This document shows, piece after piece, positions 55,672-64,000 of a stretch of 64,000 nt of DNA. The notes under the pieces were generated by a model. The model saw nothing but the letters and a program-made list of their open reading frames with translations, did not search any database and had not been told where the DNA came from. Positions within the stretch are counted from its first letter, which is position 1; each line of letters starts with the position of its first letter. The position numbers were made by a program, and so were the translations under genes. The DNA is from Promineifilum sp. (GTDB lineage: Bacteria > Chloroflexota > Anaerolineae > Promineifilales > Promineifilaceae), in contig JACKBY010000016.1 in the NCBI GenBank assembly GCA_020634335.1, positions 8,400 through 72,399 on the forward strand. Direction: 5' to 3'.

Positions 55672-57024
55672 TTAATCGGCCGCTGCGGCTTGCGCTTCCA
55701 CGCGGTCCACGTGCCGGCCGCTTTCGCGGGCGAAAGCCAGGATGTCGATGCGCGACAGGACCAGGATCGCCGCCGCCAGACCGAGCGCCTGGAGCAAAAA
55801 GACGACGCCATAGCTAAGACCGGCGGGCAGCCCCAATTGCAAAAAGGACAGATCGCGCAAGGCTCCGCCCAGGAAGGTGCCCAGGCCCTTGAAGACGAGG
55901 ATGGAAATCGACCACAGTCCCAGGTAGGCGCCGGCGTGGCGATCGGGCGACATCACGGCCATCAGGCTGAGGCCGCCGAAGGTATAAATGCCGAAGCCGC
56001 CGCCAAAGATGAGCAGGGCCAATTCGATGAGGTGGCGTTGGCCGGAGAAGCCGGCCACGGCCAGCAACGCGAGCCCCAGCGCCATGACGGCCAGCCCCGC
56101 GGCAGCGATACGCCCCTGGCGCTCCGGTGGCCGCTTGCGCCACAGCAGGCCCCCGGCGATGAGGGTGATGACCGTGGCCGTCTGCCAATAGCTGTTGAAG
56201 CGTGTCGTCTGGCCCATGCTCAGGCCGAACGTGTCCGCGCCGAACGGCTCCAGGATCGCGTCTTGCGCCCAGGCCGACAGCGTCGCCAGAGACAGGAAGA
56301 CAAAGAAAAGGCGCGTGCGCCGGTCGCCCCAGATTTCGCGAATGACGTCACCCAGACGATTGACCGCCACCCCCTGCCCCGCTTCGGCCACCGCAGAACG
56401 ATCCCGACGCTCCACACCGGCGACAGCGAAGAACCAGAAAAAGCCGCCGATGACCATCGTCGCGGCGATCATTTCCCAGAAGATGCGCGGCTCATAGGCG
56501 GGCATCCAGATACTGAAGACGATGCCGGCCACGGCAAAGAAGATGATCAGCACCGTCTCGACCAGGCTGATGGCCGTCCCCTGGCGGCGCTCCGGGGCGG
56601 ATTCGCGCACCAATGCCAGAAACGGGCTGCCGGAGATGAGCGTGCCGACGCCGTACATAAGCGATGACAGCAAGGCAAATATCCAGCCCAGTACGTCAAC
56701 CGTCGACGCGCTCAGGCGCATCACGCTGAGGCCCAGCAAGGGCAGCGACAACACCATCAGGGCGCGGCCGAGCCAGATGAGCGGCGTGCGGTGCAATCCG
56801 AAGAAGCGCTGGTTATCGGTCAGGTGGCCCGCCCATAGGCTGAGCGGCGAGAGCAGGTAGCGCAGGGCGATGAGCAAGCCGACCGGGGTGGCCGGAATGC
56901 CGAGGGTGACGATCAGGATACGATTCCAGATGCTGGTGACGAGAATGTCGCCCATCGCCGAGCCGATCTGGAAGCTGCTCAGGCGCAGACCGCGCCAAAA
57001 GGAGAATTGATTTTCCTGTTCCAT
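55672..57024 (-). CDS. PucC/BCD-family MFS membrane protein
   Basis: A 450-residue polytopic protein with about 12 membrane segments. It has the PucC/BCD-type features RLSSFQIGSAMGDILVTSIWN and the loop RTPLIWLGRALMVLSLP, with HLTDNQRFFG before it. In phototrophs, PucC/LhaA relate to bacteriochlorophyll or light-harvesting delivery, but homologs occur in non-phototrophs. No photosynthesis gene is in view. ATG at 57024. Ends with a charged VEAQAAAAD tail. Confidence 0.82.
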   Translation of the reverse strand: MEQENQFSFWRGLRLSSFQIGSAMGDILVTSIWNRILIVTLGIPATPVGLLIALRYLLSPLSLWAGHLTDNQRFFGLHRTPLIWLGRALMVLSLPLLGLSVMRLSASTVDVLGWIFALLSSLMYGVGTLISGSPFLALVRESAPERRQGTAISLVETVLIIFFAVAGIVFSIWMPAYEPRIFWEMIAATMVIGGFFWFFAVAGVERRDRSAVAEAGQGVAVNRLGDVIREIWGDRRTRLFFVFLSLATLSAWAQDAILEPFGADTFGLSMGQTTRFNSYWQTATVITLIAGGLLWRKRPPERQGRIAAAGLAVMALGLALLAVAGFSGQRHLIELALLIFGGGFGIYTFGGLSLMAVMSPDRHAGAYLGLWSISILVFKGLGTFLGGALRDLSFLQLGLPAGLSYGVVFLLQALGLAAAILVLSRIDILAFARESGRHVDRVEAQAAAAD

Positions 57025-57192
57025 ACGAAAATGACGCTCATGTATCAAGAAGTTTCGAATAGATAAAGTGCTTGCAAATGACACAGCCTTCCACGGCAGA
57101 TGAGCGGAAAATTCGTGTCACCGGCAAAATCTGCATATGCTCTTTCCGCAAGGAACGGGATTGTATCAAGATGAGAAGAAATGCACAATTAG

Positions 57193-58353
57193 TTAGCTTT
57201 GCATAGGTATGCGTAGAAATTCATCCCAATCCGGCCCCCACTGTAGCGCCGTGCCATGCGGGTGGACCCAACCCAACCGGAAGCGCCGGGCGGCGAATCG
57301 CCCAGCATTGGGCCAGTAGTCGGCCGTCCAGACCAGCCACTCCCGCCCCGGCGGTTCCTGCCCCTCGCGGTCAGGTTCCCACTGCAACCACAGCACGGGC
57401 ACGGCCTGCGCCGTCGCCCAGGCGTCGATCAGCCCCCGCAGCGAGTCGCCCTTGTCGGGTAGATAGAGGGCTACGGTCGTGTTGAAGATGACGACCGGCG
57501 CATCGGGCGGCGAAGGAAACGCCCCGGCCAGGAAGCCCGGTAACTCATCGGGCAAACGCAACGGCCGCAAGCGCACCGGCGCGGCCGAGGAGGCGACAAC
57601 TCGCAGGGCCGCCATCCCCTCGCGCAGGCGCTCCATGCGCTGCGGCTGATCACCCCAGACGAACGAGGCCAGCGTCAGGTCGTCGTCGGCCGTGTGCAGA
57701 TGGAAGGGAAACACGTCGCCGCCGATGCGGGAGAGGATAACGGGCGAGGTTGCCACAGACGGCAACCTGGCCTCTCCCTGTGCCAGCAGCGTGAACTGCG
57801 GCGATCCGTCGCCCAGCCGCAGCAGCGTGCGCGTCGGGTCGGCGGCGTCGATCAGGCTATAGCCGCGGCGCTCGGCCACCAGATTCAGCCCGGCGCTGGC
57901 TCCCAGCTCCACCAGATGCACCGCCGGCCAGCCGAGACACGCCACCGGCAGCAACCAGACCGTCCCGCGCCCCGTCTCGTTGGTCTGCACATTGGCCCGT
58001 TGTATGAAACCGGCCAGCCGGTCGCGATGGGCGAGGATGGTTGCCCTTAACACCGCCGGGAATTCGGTGTCGGGCGACAGGGGCGCTTGGTGGATCGTCG
58101 AAAAGTAAGGGGCCAGCGCGGCGGCCGTTCCGCGCAACACTTCGCGATGGATGCTCGCTGCCAGCAGGAGCGTCACGTCCAGCGGCTGTCGCGGCTGAGC
58201 CGCCTCAACGAGCCACGCAGCGACTTCTTCATCATCCGCCAGCCAGTCGCCCACGACGCCGAACAACGCGGCATAGAGCGGCGAGTAGCCCTCGGCGAAC
58301 TGCTGCTGCTTGCGGAATCGGTCGGCCAGCCGGGATCGAAAATCTGGGGTCAT
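57193..58353 (-). CDS. DUF2332 family protein
   Basis: A 386-residue protein of DUF2332. Recognisable stretches: RFRKQQQFAEGYSPLYAALFG near the start, VHLVELGASAGLNLVAERRGY (about residue 145-165), ASFVWGDQPQRMERLREG, and a final VHPHGTALQWG. The GASAGLNL segment looks like an SAM-binding Gly-rich loop, so an SAM-dependent methyltransferase-like fold is possible. The catalytic activity is not known. ATG at 58353 has no Shine-Dalgarno. Confidence 0.85.
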   Translation of the reverse strand: MTPDFRSRLADRFRKQQQFAEGYSPLYAALFGVVGDWLADDEEVAAWLVEAAQPRQPLDVTLLLAASIHREVLRGTAAALAPYFSTIHQAPLSPDTEFPAVLRATILAHRDRLAGFIQRANVQTNETGRGTVWLLPVACLGWPAVHLVELGASAGLNLVAERRGYSLIDAADPTRTLLRLGDGSPQFTLLAQGEARLPSVATSPVILSRIGGDVFPFHLHTADDDLTLASFVWGDQPQRMERLREGMAALRVVASSAAPVRLRPLRLPDELPGFLAGAFPSPPDAPVVIFNTTVALYLPDKGDSLRGLIDAWATAQAVPVLWLQWEPDREGQEPPGREWLVWTADYWPNAGRFAARRFRLGWVHPHGTALQWGPDWDEFLRIPMQS

Positions 58354-58390
58354 GGGGCGGGATAATCGAACACGGCTGGGACACGAATGG

Positions 58391-58434
58391 CACGGATTGA
58401 AAAGACCTCAACCCGCCACGGCCGCCAATCCGTG
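58391..58434. repeat. Inverted repeat CACGGATTG / CAATCCGTG
   Basis: 9-bp perfect arms (58391-58399 and 58426-58434) 26 bp apart, between the thiolase-like and DUF2332 genes. May terminate the thiolase-like transcript. No T tract. Confidence 0.45.
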
Positions 58435-58445
58435 TCTATCCGTTT

Positions 58446-59585
58446 TTAGTTCTTCAAAATGTGCGTCACAATTGTCGCGCCGCTGCCCCCGATGTTCTGC
58501 GTCATGGCCGTGCGTGCGCCCGGCACTTGCAGCGGCCCGGCCTGCCCGCGCAGTTGCAGCGTGGCCTCGACGAGCTGATAGAGGCCGGTTGCGCCCACAG
58601 GATGGCCGCGAGCCTTCAGACCGCCCATGGTCGAGATGGGAATACGACCGCCGGGGGCGATGTCGCCGTCTAGCCCCAGACGCACGCCGCCGCCGCGCGC
58701 CGCGAAACCGCAGGCCTCCAGCGACAGGGCAGCCATAATGCTGAAGGCATCGTGGAGTTCAAAGAGGTCGATGTCCTCCGGCCCCACGGCCGCCTGGGCA
58801 TAGGCCCGCGCCGCCGACTGTTCGGCCGCTTTCAGCCACAGGATGTCCTCGCGGTCGTGGACGGCCACGGTGTCGGTAGATGAGGCCGAGCCGGCCACGC
58901 GCACCGCACCCGGCGCGCTCTTGGCGGCCACCAGCAGCAGCGCCGCCGCGCCATCGCCGATAGGCGAGGCGTCATAGAGCGTGATCGGGTCGGCCACGTT
59001 GCGGCCACGTTCGTACTCCCCCTGATCAATGGCGTAGCGGTAGAGGGCGTTGGGGTTGCGGGCGGCGTTGGCGTGGGCCGTCAGGGCAAAGGGGGCGAAG
59101 TCCCCGTGAGTATAGCCGTACTGGTGCATGTAGCGGCGCATGATGAGCGCGTTCAGGCCGACGAAGGTTATACCGTGCTCTACTTCGTAGTCGGCGTCGG
59201 CGGCTGTCGCCAGGGCGGCCGTCGTCTCGCGGCCGGGCTTTTCGGTTAGCTTTTCGACGCCGATAACCAGCACGCGCGCCATCTCCCCGCTCGCCACAGC
59301 CAGCAATCCTTGCCGCATGGCCGAACCGGCCGAGCCGCAGGCCGCCTCCAGCTTGACCGCCTCGACGCCGCGCTGTCCCAGATAATCGGCTACCAGCGGG
59401 CCGAGATGGCGCTGGCCGACCAGGCGGTCACTGTTCATATTGCTGACGTAAATGGCGTCCACCTTGTCGACGCCGGCGTCGGCCAACGCCGCGCGCCCGG
59501 CCTCCACGGCCAGAGCGCGCAGGGAGATGTCCCAGTGCTCGCGAACCGGCGTCTGGCCCACTCCCAAAATAGCTACTTCACGCAT
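58446..59585 (-). CDS. Thiolase-superfamily protein, SCPx-like
   Basis: A 379-residue protein of the thiolase fold. Nucleophile Cys in LEAACGSAGSAM (about residue 81-92), His in GLKARGHPVGATGLYQ, and the end TQNIGGSGATIVTHI, where the second catalytic Cys of true thiolases is replaced (GGSGA). This is the pattern of SCPx/non-thiolytic subfamilies; such proteins often pair with DUF35 OB-fold proteins, absent here. GGAG precedes the ATG. Likely lipid or acyl-CoA metabolism. Confidence 0.85.
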   Translation of the reverse strand: MREVAILGVGQTPVREHWDISLRALAVEAGRAALADAGVDKVDAIYVSNMNSDRLVGQRHLGPLVADYLGQRGVEAVKLEAACGSAGSAMRQGLLAVASGEMARVLVIGVEKLTEKPGRETTAALATAADADYEVEHGITFVGLNALIMRRYMHQYGYTHGDFAPFALTAHANAARNPNALYRYAIDQGEYERGRNVADPITLYDASPIGDGAAALLLVAAKSAPGAVRVAGSASSTDTVAVHDREDILWLKAAEQSAARAYAQAAVGPEDIDLFELHDAFSIMAALSLEACGFAARGGGVRLGLDGDIAPGGRIPISTMGGLKARGHPVGATGLYQLVEATLQLRGQAGPLQVPGARTAMTQNIGGSGATIVTHILKN

Positions 59586-59692
59586 AATTAGCTCCGTGGA
59601 CCCCAGTGGTCTTCCGAGAACTCCGGGGTCTGAGTTTAAGTGTAGCGGGTCGGGCTGCCAGAAACTATCAGGTTGAACAAGCCGGCTCCGGT

Positions 59693-60778
59693 TTATTTGT
59701 GCCCATTGGTCGGAATCGTATAGACCCAGCCAAACGGGTCGGCCGCGCGGCCGTACTGGATATCCACCAGCGTCTGAAACAGATCGCGCGCCACCGGGCC
59801 GGGTTGGCCGTTGTTGATGATGATCTCCTCACCGTGGAAGCCGAACTTGCCCACCGGGGCGATCACCGCTGCCGTGCCGCAGCCGAACACCTCGGTGATG
59901 CGACCGTGGCGAATGTCGTCGAGCATCTCGTGGACATCGATCCGCTCCTCGGCCACTTCGTACCCCAGATGGCGGCCCAGCTCAAGAACCGATTTGCGGG
60001 TGACGCCGGGCAGGATGGTGCCCGTCAGCGGGGGCGTGACGATGCGCCGGCCCTGGTAGACGAAGCAGATGTTCATCGCGCCGACCTCCTCGACGTAGCG
60101 GCGCTCAAGGCCATCGAGCCACAGGACTTGCGAATACCCCTGGCGGCGGGCTTCTTCGCCCACGTAGAGGCTGGCGGCGTAGTTGCCGCCCGTCTTGGCT
60201 TCGCCCACGCCGCCGGCCACGGCCCGCACATACTGGTCGGTGATGTAGACCGGTACGGGGTTGAAGCCCTCGGCGAAGTAGGGGCCGACGGGGCTGATGA
60301 TGATGAAGTGGAGATAGGTGGCGCTGGCCCGCACGCCCAGCGTGTGGTCGGTGGCGATCATTGTCGGCCGAATGTAGAGCGAGGCATCCGACTGCCGGGG
60401 AACCCAATCGGCCTCAATGGCGATCAGCTCGCAGATGGCCGCCAGATGCTCCTCCTCGTCAACGGCGGGCATGGCCATGCGACGTGCAGACTGATTAAAG
60501 CGTCTTGTATTTTCCCACGGCCGGAACAGGTTGATGCGGCCATCGGGGCGGCGATAGGCTTTCAGCCCCTCGAAGATCATCTGCGCGTAGTGCAGCGACG
60601 AGGTGGCCGGGTCCAGCTCGATGGGGCCATAGGGCTTAATCTGGGCGTCGTGCCAGCCGCGGTTGGGCGAATAGCGCTGGGTGAACATACGATTGGCGAA
60701 CACCTGGCAAAAACCATAGTCGGTTGTCGGTGGTGTGCGCAAGCGATCGGATTCGATGGGAACAACTTGTATGTCCAT
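59693..60778 (-). CDS. ilvE: Branched-chain amino acid aminotransferase
   Basis: PLP enzyme interconverting branched-chain amino acids and keto acids; 361 residues, a class IV fold. The PLP Lys lies in GVGEAKTGGNYAASL (about residue 190-205). Other conserved segments: YSPNRGWHDAQIKPYGP, VLWLDGLERRYVEEVGAMN and EVFGCGTAAVIAPVG. ATG at 60778 behind AAGGAG. 35 bp downstream of the mgsA stop. Confidence 0.93.
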   Translation of the reverse strand: MDIQVVPIESDRLRTPPTTDYGFCQVFANRMFTQRYSPNRGWHDAQIKPYGPIELDPATSSLHYAQMIFEGLKAYRRPDGRINLFRPWENTRRFNQSARRMAMPAVDEEEHLAAICELIAIEADWVPRQSDASLYIRPTMIATDHTLGVRASATYLHFIIISPVGPYFAEGFNPVPVYITDQYVRAVAGGVGEAKTGGNYAASLYVGEEARRQGYSQVLWLDGLERRYVEEVGAMNICFVYQGRRIVTPPLTGTILPGVTRKSVLELGRHLGYEVAEERIDVHEMLDDIRHGRITEVFGCGTAAVIAPVGKFGFHGEEIIINNGQPGPVARDLFQTLVDIQYGRAADPFGWVYTIPTNGHK

Positions 60779-60813
60779 ATAAATCTCCTTGATACACGGT
60801 CGAAAAAGTGGGT

Positions 60814-61290
60814 TTAATCCTTCGGCTCCAGCCGTGTGCGATAATCATAATAGTCAGTCAAAAGCCGCTCATAGGGCCCGGTCATCAGCGGCGAGGAGAC
60901 GAGGAAATCGGCCGTGGCACGGTTGGTGGCGACTGGGATATTCCAGACGGCGGCAATGCGCAGCAAGGCGCGCACGTCGGGGTCATGGGGTTGGGCCTCC
61001 AGCGGGTCGAAGAAAAAGATCAGCACGTCCACTTCGCCGCCCGCAATGCGCGCGCCCAATTCCTGGTCGCCGCCCAGCGGGCCGCTCTGCAGCCGGGTGA
61101 TCTCCAGCCCCAATCGTTCGCCGACGACCCGGCCGGTGGTGCCCGTGGCGATAAGCGCATTGCCGCGCAAGATGTCGATGTTGTGCTCGGCCCATTCGAG
61201 CAAGTCGTCCTTCTTGTTGTCGTGGGCCACCAGGGCGATGCGCTTCCGGGCGCCCATCCACACCCGCGGCCGTTCTTTATGTGGCATCAT
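60814..61290 (-). CDS. mgsA: Methylglyoxal synthase
   Basis: Converts dihydroxyacetone phosphate to methylglyoxal; 158 residues. Key segments: IALVAHDNKKDDLLEW, TGTTGRVVGERLG, the SGPLGGDQELGARI active site (catalytic Asp) and PHDPDVRALLRIAAVWNIP (His). ATG at 61290 (GGAG 6 nt upstream); the second ATG is 61287. The frame extends to 61500 through a dispersed repeat, which is not coding. Confidence 0.94.
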   Translation of the reverse strand: MMPHKERPRVWMGARKRIALVAHDNKKDDLLEWAEHNIDILRGNALIATGTTGRVVGERLGLEITRLQSGPLGGDQELGARIAGGEVDVLIFFFDPLEAQPHDPDVRALLRIAAVWNIPVATNRATADFLVSSPLMTGPYERLLTDYYDYRTRLEPKD

Positions 61291-61390
61291 GAATGTCTCC
61301 ATATCAGCAAGGAGGAGAGACAGGAACGTCTCCTCCACGTGGTTATTGTACGTCGATCTAGGGCGGTCGCAACTGCCGGCGTCCGCGCGA

Positions 61391-61514
61391 CAGGGTTTTA
61401 AAGTCATCGGCCGCCCTCCGTAACGCCGGTTTCTTAACCGGCTCCCCAACCCAACTCGTTTTCGGCCGCCGGATAAGCATCCGGCGCTACACCTCGACAA
61501 CTGAAAAACCCTGG
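61391..61514. repeat. Dispersed palindromic element, copy G (most complete)
   Basis: Starts CAGGGTTTTAAAG and ends CTGAAAAACCCTG (61501-61513), near-perfect 13-bp terminal inverted repeats. GTAACGCCGGTTTC (61420) and CCGGCGCTAC (61481) are inner mirrors. Two hairpins: CCGGTTTCTTAACCGG and CCGGATAAGCATCCGG. Lies between the divergent mgsA and DUF1269 genes. Confidence 0.88.
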
Positions 61515-61601
61515 TCGGCGCGACCCTACACTCAATCTTGACGTAAAGAGTATTATAGTAGACAGGTACATTGACGGGAAAACCCGTGAAGGAGAAAGAT
61601 C

Positions 61602-62261
61602 ATGAGCGAACACACCAGTTATGAACTACTCATCGCCACGTATGACGACGAAGCGACGGGCGCGAGCGCCGTCAGTCGTCTCATGGAGGCCTTCCGGCAG
61701 GATCGCGCCGCCGTCCCGGCCGCGGCCTCCATCGTCAAGGACAAGACCGGCGCATTGACGATCAGGGAGACGACCGACATCGGGGCCAAACAGGGCGCGG
61801 CGGCCGGCGCGGTGGCCGGCGGGCTGCTGGGCCTGCTCAGCCGCAAGCGCGGCACCGTCAGTTCGGCCGCGCTGGGGGCGTTGCTGGGCGGCGTGGCCGC
61901 CCACAAGCTCGATACCGGCATCCCCGACCCGCGCCTGGAGGCCATCGGCCAGTCAATGGATGTTGCCTCCTCGGCCACCGTGGCCGTCGTGAGCGCCGAA
62001 GTCCTGGGCGAAGCCAAAAGCCTGCTGGCCGGCCTGGGGGCCACGCTGACTACTGAGCCATTCGACTACAACACCGATTTCGTGAAGCAAATGCAAGCCG
62101 GCAACTATCGCGGGGCGATGACCGCCCTCGCCTATCAGGCCGAAAGCATGGTCGCCAACGCCGGCGGCACGGTGGAAGACCTCACGCAACGGGCGGCCGA
62201 CAAAGGGCGGGAGATGACGGGGCAGGAGAAGAGTCCCAACGACATGGCGGACGTCCAATAA
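61602..62261 (+). CDS. DUF1269 membrane-associated protein
   Basis: A 219-residue DUF1269 protein. N-terminal ELLIATYDDEATGASAVSRL, then KDKTGALTIRETTDIG and a Gly-zipper region (GAKQGAAAGAVAGGLLGLL, then AALGALLGGVAAHKLDTG) like two membrane-inserting segments; C-terminal part helical. AAGGAG precedes the ATG, and a TTGACG hexamer lies at 61538. Role unknown; related proteins often accompany stress genes. Confidence 0.85.
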   Translation: MSEHTSYELLIATYDDEATGASAVSRLMEAFRQDRAAVPAAASIVKDKTGALTIRETTDIGAKQGAAAGAVAGGLLGLLSRKRGTVSSAALGALLGGVAAHKLDTGIPDPRLEAIGQSMDVASSATVAVVSAEVLGEAKSLLAGLGATLTTEPFDYNTDFVKQMQAGNYRGAMTALAYQAESMVANAGGTVEDLTQRAADKGREMTGQEKSPNDMADVQ

Positions 62262-62304
62262 CGTATAGCCGTAAATTGATTCGGGCGGTCGTCGAGCAGG
62301 CCAA

Positions 62305-62682
62305 TCAGAACTCCTGGCGCGCCGCCGACCGTGCCTCGGGGCAGATCTCGTGCAGCAGGTCGATAAAATTCGCCGGCGGTTCGGTGGTGTCGATGTAATA
62401 GTCGGCCCCGGCCGCCAGCGCCTGCTCGGCCGCGCCGCCGTGGCGGCCGAGAGCGACGACGATCAGGCCGGGGTGCATGACCTTGGCCCGCGCGGGCAAC
62501 CTGATCAGCGGCCGCGACGATCCCCACTCGACCAACAGCAGATCAGCGCCGAACGCCAGCGCGCTCATGGCGTCATCGACCTCCACCACCTCGTCGATCC
62601 CCTCGCAGGCCGAATCGTGCTCCAGGACAGCCCGCAAGGCGGCACGAACCGACGGCCGTTCATCGGCTATCAAGACTCGCAT
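62305..62682 (-). CDS. Receiver-domain-like protein with phospho-Asp replaced
   Basis: A 125-residue protein with the CheY-like receiver pattern: first acidic pair ADERPSVRAALRAVL, hydrophobic DLLLVEWG where the phospho-Asp position is Glu, IVVALGRHGG for the Ser/Thr switch, and GADYYIDTTEPPANF instead of the usual KP motif. It lacks Asp and Lys, so is a probable pseudo-receiver; Glu can mimic phospho-Asp. No output domain. Confidence 0.8.
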   Translation of the reverse strand: MRVLIADERPSVRAALRAVLEHDSACEGIDEVVEVDDAMSALAFGADLLLVEWGSSRPLIRLPARAKVMHPGLIVVALGRHGGAAEQALAAGADYYIDTTEPPANFIDLLHEICPEARSAARQEF

Positions 62683-62775
62683 GATGACTCCCCCTTGTAA
62701 ATGATCGATGCTCAGTGGCTCAATGGGAGATGGGATCCGTCTTGAACTGATCTCCTGTCCCGTTGACCCCCTCGT

Positions 62776-64000
62776 TTAGTGCCGCCGGACGCGCAACAGC
62801 ATGAGTGCCATCGCCGCCAGAGCCGACATCACCCCCACGCCGGCGGCCGCGCGCGCCGCACCCGAGCGCAAGCGCTCCTCACCGCCGACGAGTTCGCCTA
62901 CCGGCTCGAGGCGCTGCTTCAGATTGGTGCCGTAGGTCGCGCCCATCATGGCCTTGAGCAGTCGATAGGTTCCCGGATGGCGAATCCAGATAACCGGATC
63001 GATGGCGTTGGGCGGGCGGCTGATGGAGTAGGCCTTCTGGTGGGTGAACTGGGTCACCTCGCCGCGGCCGTGGGTGCGCGTGTTGCCGCTCAGCTTGGCC
63101 CCGCCAAAGGGCAGGCGGGCCACCGAATAGTGCGACATGGTATCGTTGATGTTCACCACGCCTACGTCCAGTTGGCGGCCGACGCGCTCGGCGTGCTTCA
63201 GATCGCGGCTCCACACGTAAGCGCTCAATCCCATGTCGCTGTGGTTCGCCATCTGGATGGCATGTTGATCGTCGATCACCTTCATGATGGGCATCGTCGG
63301 GCCGAAAGTCTCTTCGGTCATGATCTTCATCGTGTGATCCACGTCGACCAGCACCGTCGGTTCGATGAACATGCCCGTCTGCTTGCCGCCCATCAAGACG
63401 CGCGCGCCCTTTTGTAGCGCGTCGTGGAGATGGGTATTCACGATGTCGCATTGCCGCTGGAAGGTCAGCGGCCCCATCCAGTTGGGGTTGTCGATGTCGT
63501 TGGAGTAGCCGACGGTGAACTTGGCCGTCTCCTCCAGCACGGCGGCCACGAAGGCGTCATAGACCTTTTCGTTGACGTAGACACGCTCGACGGAAACGCA
63601 GGCCTGCCCCGTGCTGTAGAATGCGCCCCACACGCCCCACTTGGCCGCCGCGGCCACGTCGGCGTCCTCCAGCACCAGCATCGCGTCCTTGCCGCCCAGC
63701 TCATACATGAACGGCGTCATGTCCTCGGCGGCCATTTTGGCGACGATCTGGCCGGTCTTCACCGAGCCGGTCAGAAACAGCAGATCGGGTTTGGAACGCA
63801 CCAGCGCCTGTCCCACGCGGGCATCGCCATGAAGAAAGCGCACGTAGGGGGCCAGCTCCGGCACGCGATTGAAAAGGTCTTCCAGCAGCACGCCGGTGGC
63901 CGCGGCTACTTCCGACGGCTTGATCAGCACCGCGTTCCCGGCCAGCAAGGCCGAGACAATGGGCGGGATCATCAGATCGATGGGGTAGTTCCACGGGCCG
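62776..64000 (-). CDS. Aldehyde dehydrogenase with C-terminal membrane tail (5' truncated)
   Basis: NAD(P)-dependent aldehyde dehydrogenase. The frame continues into the right edge (GPWNYPIDLM precedes the ATG at 63972), so the N-terminal ~110 residues are missing. Visible: ELGGKDAMLVLEDADVA (catalytic Glu), FYSTGQACVSVERVYV (Cys), EETFGPTMP. The last 25 residues are a hydrophobic segment ending RVRRH (AAAGVGVMSALAAMALMLL), like tail-anchored fatty aldehyde dehydrogenases. Long-chain or succinate semialdehyde substrate is possible. Confidence 0.92.
   Translation of the reverse strand, partial: GPWNYPIDLMIPPIVSALLAGNAVLIKPSEVAAATGVLLEDLFNRVPELAPYVRFLHGDARVGQALVRSKPDLLFLTGSVKTGQIVAKMAAEDMTPFMYELGGKDAMLVLEDADVAAAAKWGVWGAFYSTGQACVSVERVYVNEKVYDAFVAAVLEETAKFTVGYSNDIDNPNWMGPLTFQRQCDIVNTHLHDALQKGARVLMGGKQTGMFIEPTVLVDVDHTMKIMTEETFGPTMPIMKVIDDQHAIQMANHSDMGLSAYVWSRDLKHAERVGRQLDVGVVNINDTMSHYSVARLPFGGAKLSGNTRTHGRGEVTQFTHQKAYSISRPPNAIDPVIWIRHPGTYRLLKAMMGATYGTNLKQRLEPVGELVGGEERLRSGAARAAAGVGVMSALAAMALMLLRVRRH

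Noticed and set aside
61291..61500. Longer mgsA reading frame
   Set aside because: It crosses repeat copy G; the GGAG-led ATG at 61290 gives a normal-length enzyme.

Overview
The window is GC-rich (roughly 63-66% by eye), densely coded bacterial DNA with no tRNA, rRNA, CRISPR array or transposase gene. Gene content points to a Chloroflexota (Anaerolineae / Ardenticatenia-like) genome: very frequent GGCCG/CGGCC words, GTG/TTG starts, lipoproteins with a VACGGG lipobox, DUF2332, M29 and AMMECR1 proteins, a PucC-type MFS protein, and secreted proteins ending in a YLPL-like tail. This placement is inferred, not proven.

Layout. 1-9262 (+) is a carbohydrate locus: the two ATPases of a peptide/oligosaccharide ABC importer (the first cut by the window edge), an MFS transporter, a ChbG-type deacetylase, a GH2 beta-mannosidase, a GH3 glycosidase and an alpha/beta hydrolase. 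9422-14136 holds a WYL regulator, a tiny winged-helix protein, and a probable metal/redox trio (DUF305, polyferredoxin membrane protein, YtkA/FixH-like protein). 14449-17736 is dnaA (with a good promoter) convergent with purH. 17953-22684 carries a ParB-like/Usp fusion and a Ca-type P-type ATPase. 22796-28349 is a minus-strand block: double-hotdog thioesterase, unknown protein, Nudix hydrolase, LiaF-like protein, phasin-like coiled-coil protein with an operator-bearing promoter, pyrF, Dabb protein and a CnoX-like thioredoxin. 28564-33500 has an HD protein, a PAQR/hemolysin III protein, a secreted repeat protein and a five-domain YbaY-type lipoprotein. 33570-38359 (-) is an M29 aminopeptidase, AMMECR1, HAD and ABC-F set.

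38612-43069 is a heat-shock cluster (hsp20, DnaJ/CbpA-type, clpB) with clear terminators. 43416-48591 carries a CBS protein, rhodanese, dihydropyrimidinase-like hydrolase and a two-component pair. 48655-54498 carries a DinB-fold protein, a CYP51-like P450 with a TetR regulator, a small secreted protein, a GNAT acetyltransferase, a stand-alone biotin carrier protein and an M24 peptidase. 54560-61290 is a long minus-strand run: DNA polymerase IV, PucC-like protein, DUF2332, thiolase-like protein, ilvE and mgsA. The right edge has a DUF1269 protein, a receiver-like protein with Glu in place of the phospho-Asp, and an aldehyde dehydrogenase with a C-terminal membrane tail, cut by the edge.

The most striking non-coding feature is a dispersed intergenic element of about 125 bp, present seven times (10549, 17792, 30001, 31422, 34884, 44439, 61391). 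It has CAGGGTTTTTCAG-like terminal inverted repeats and two internal GC-rich hairpins. It sits at the 5' side of genes and never between convergent genes here. Other notable elements are a paired ACGCnnnGCGT operator in the phasin-like gene promoter, a 22-bp perfect hairpin at 52798, a 31-bp tandem duplication at 43861, and several intrinsic terminators.
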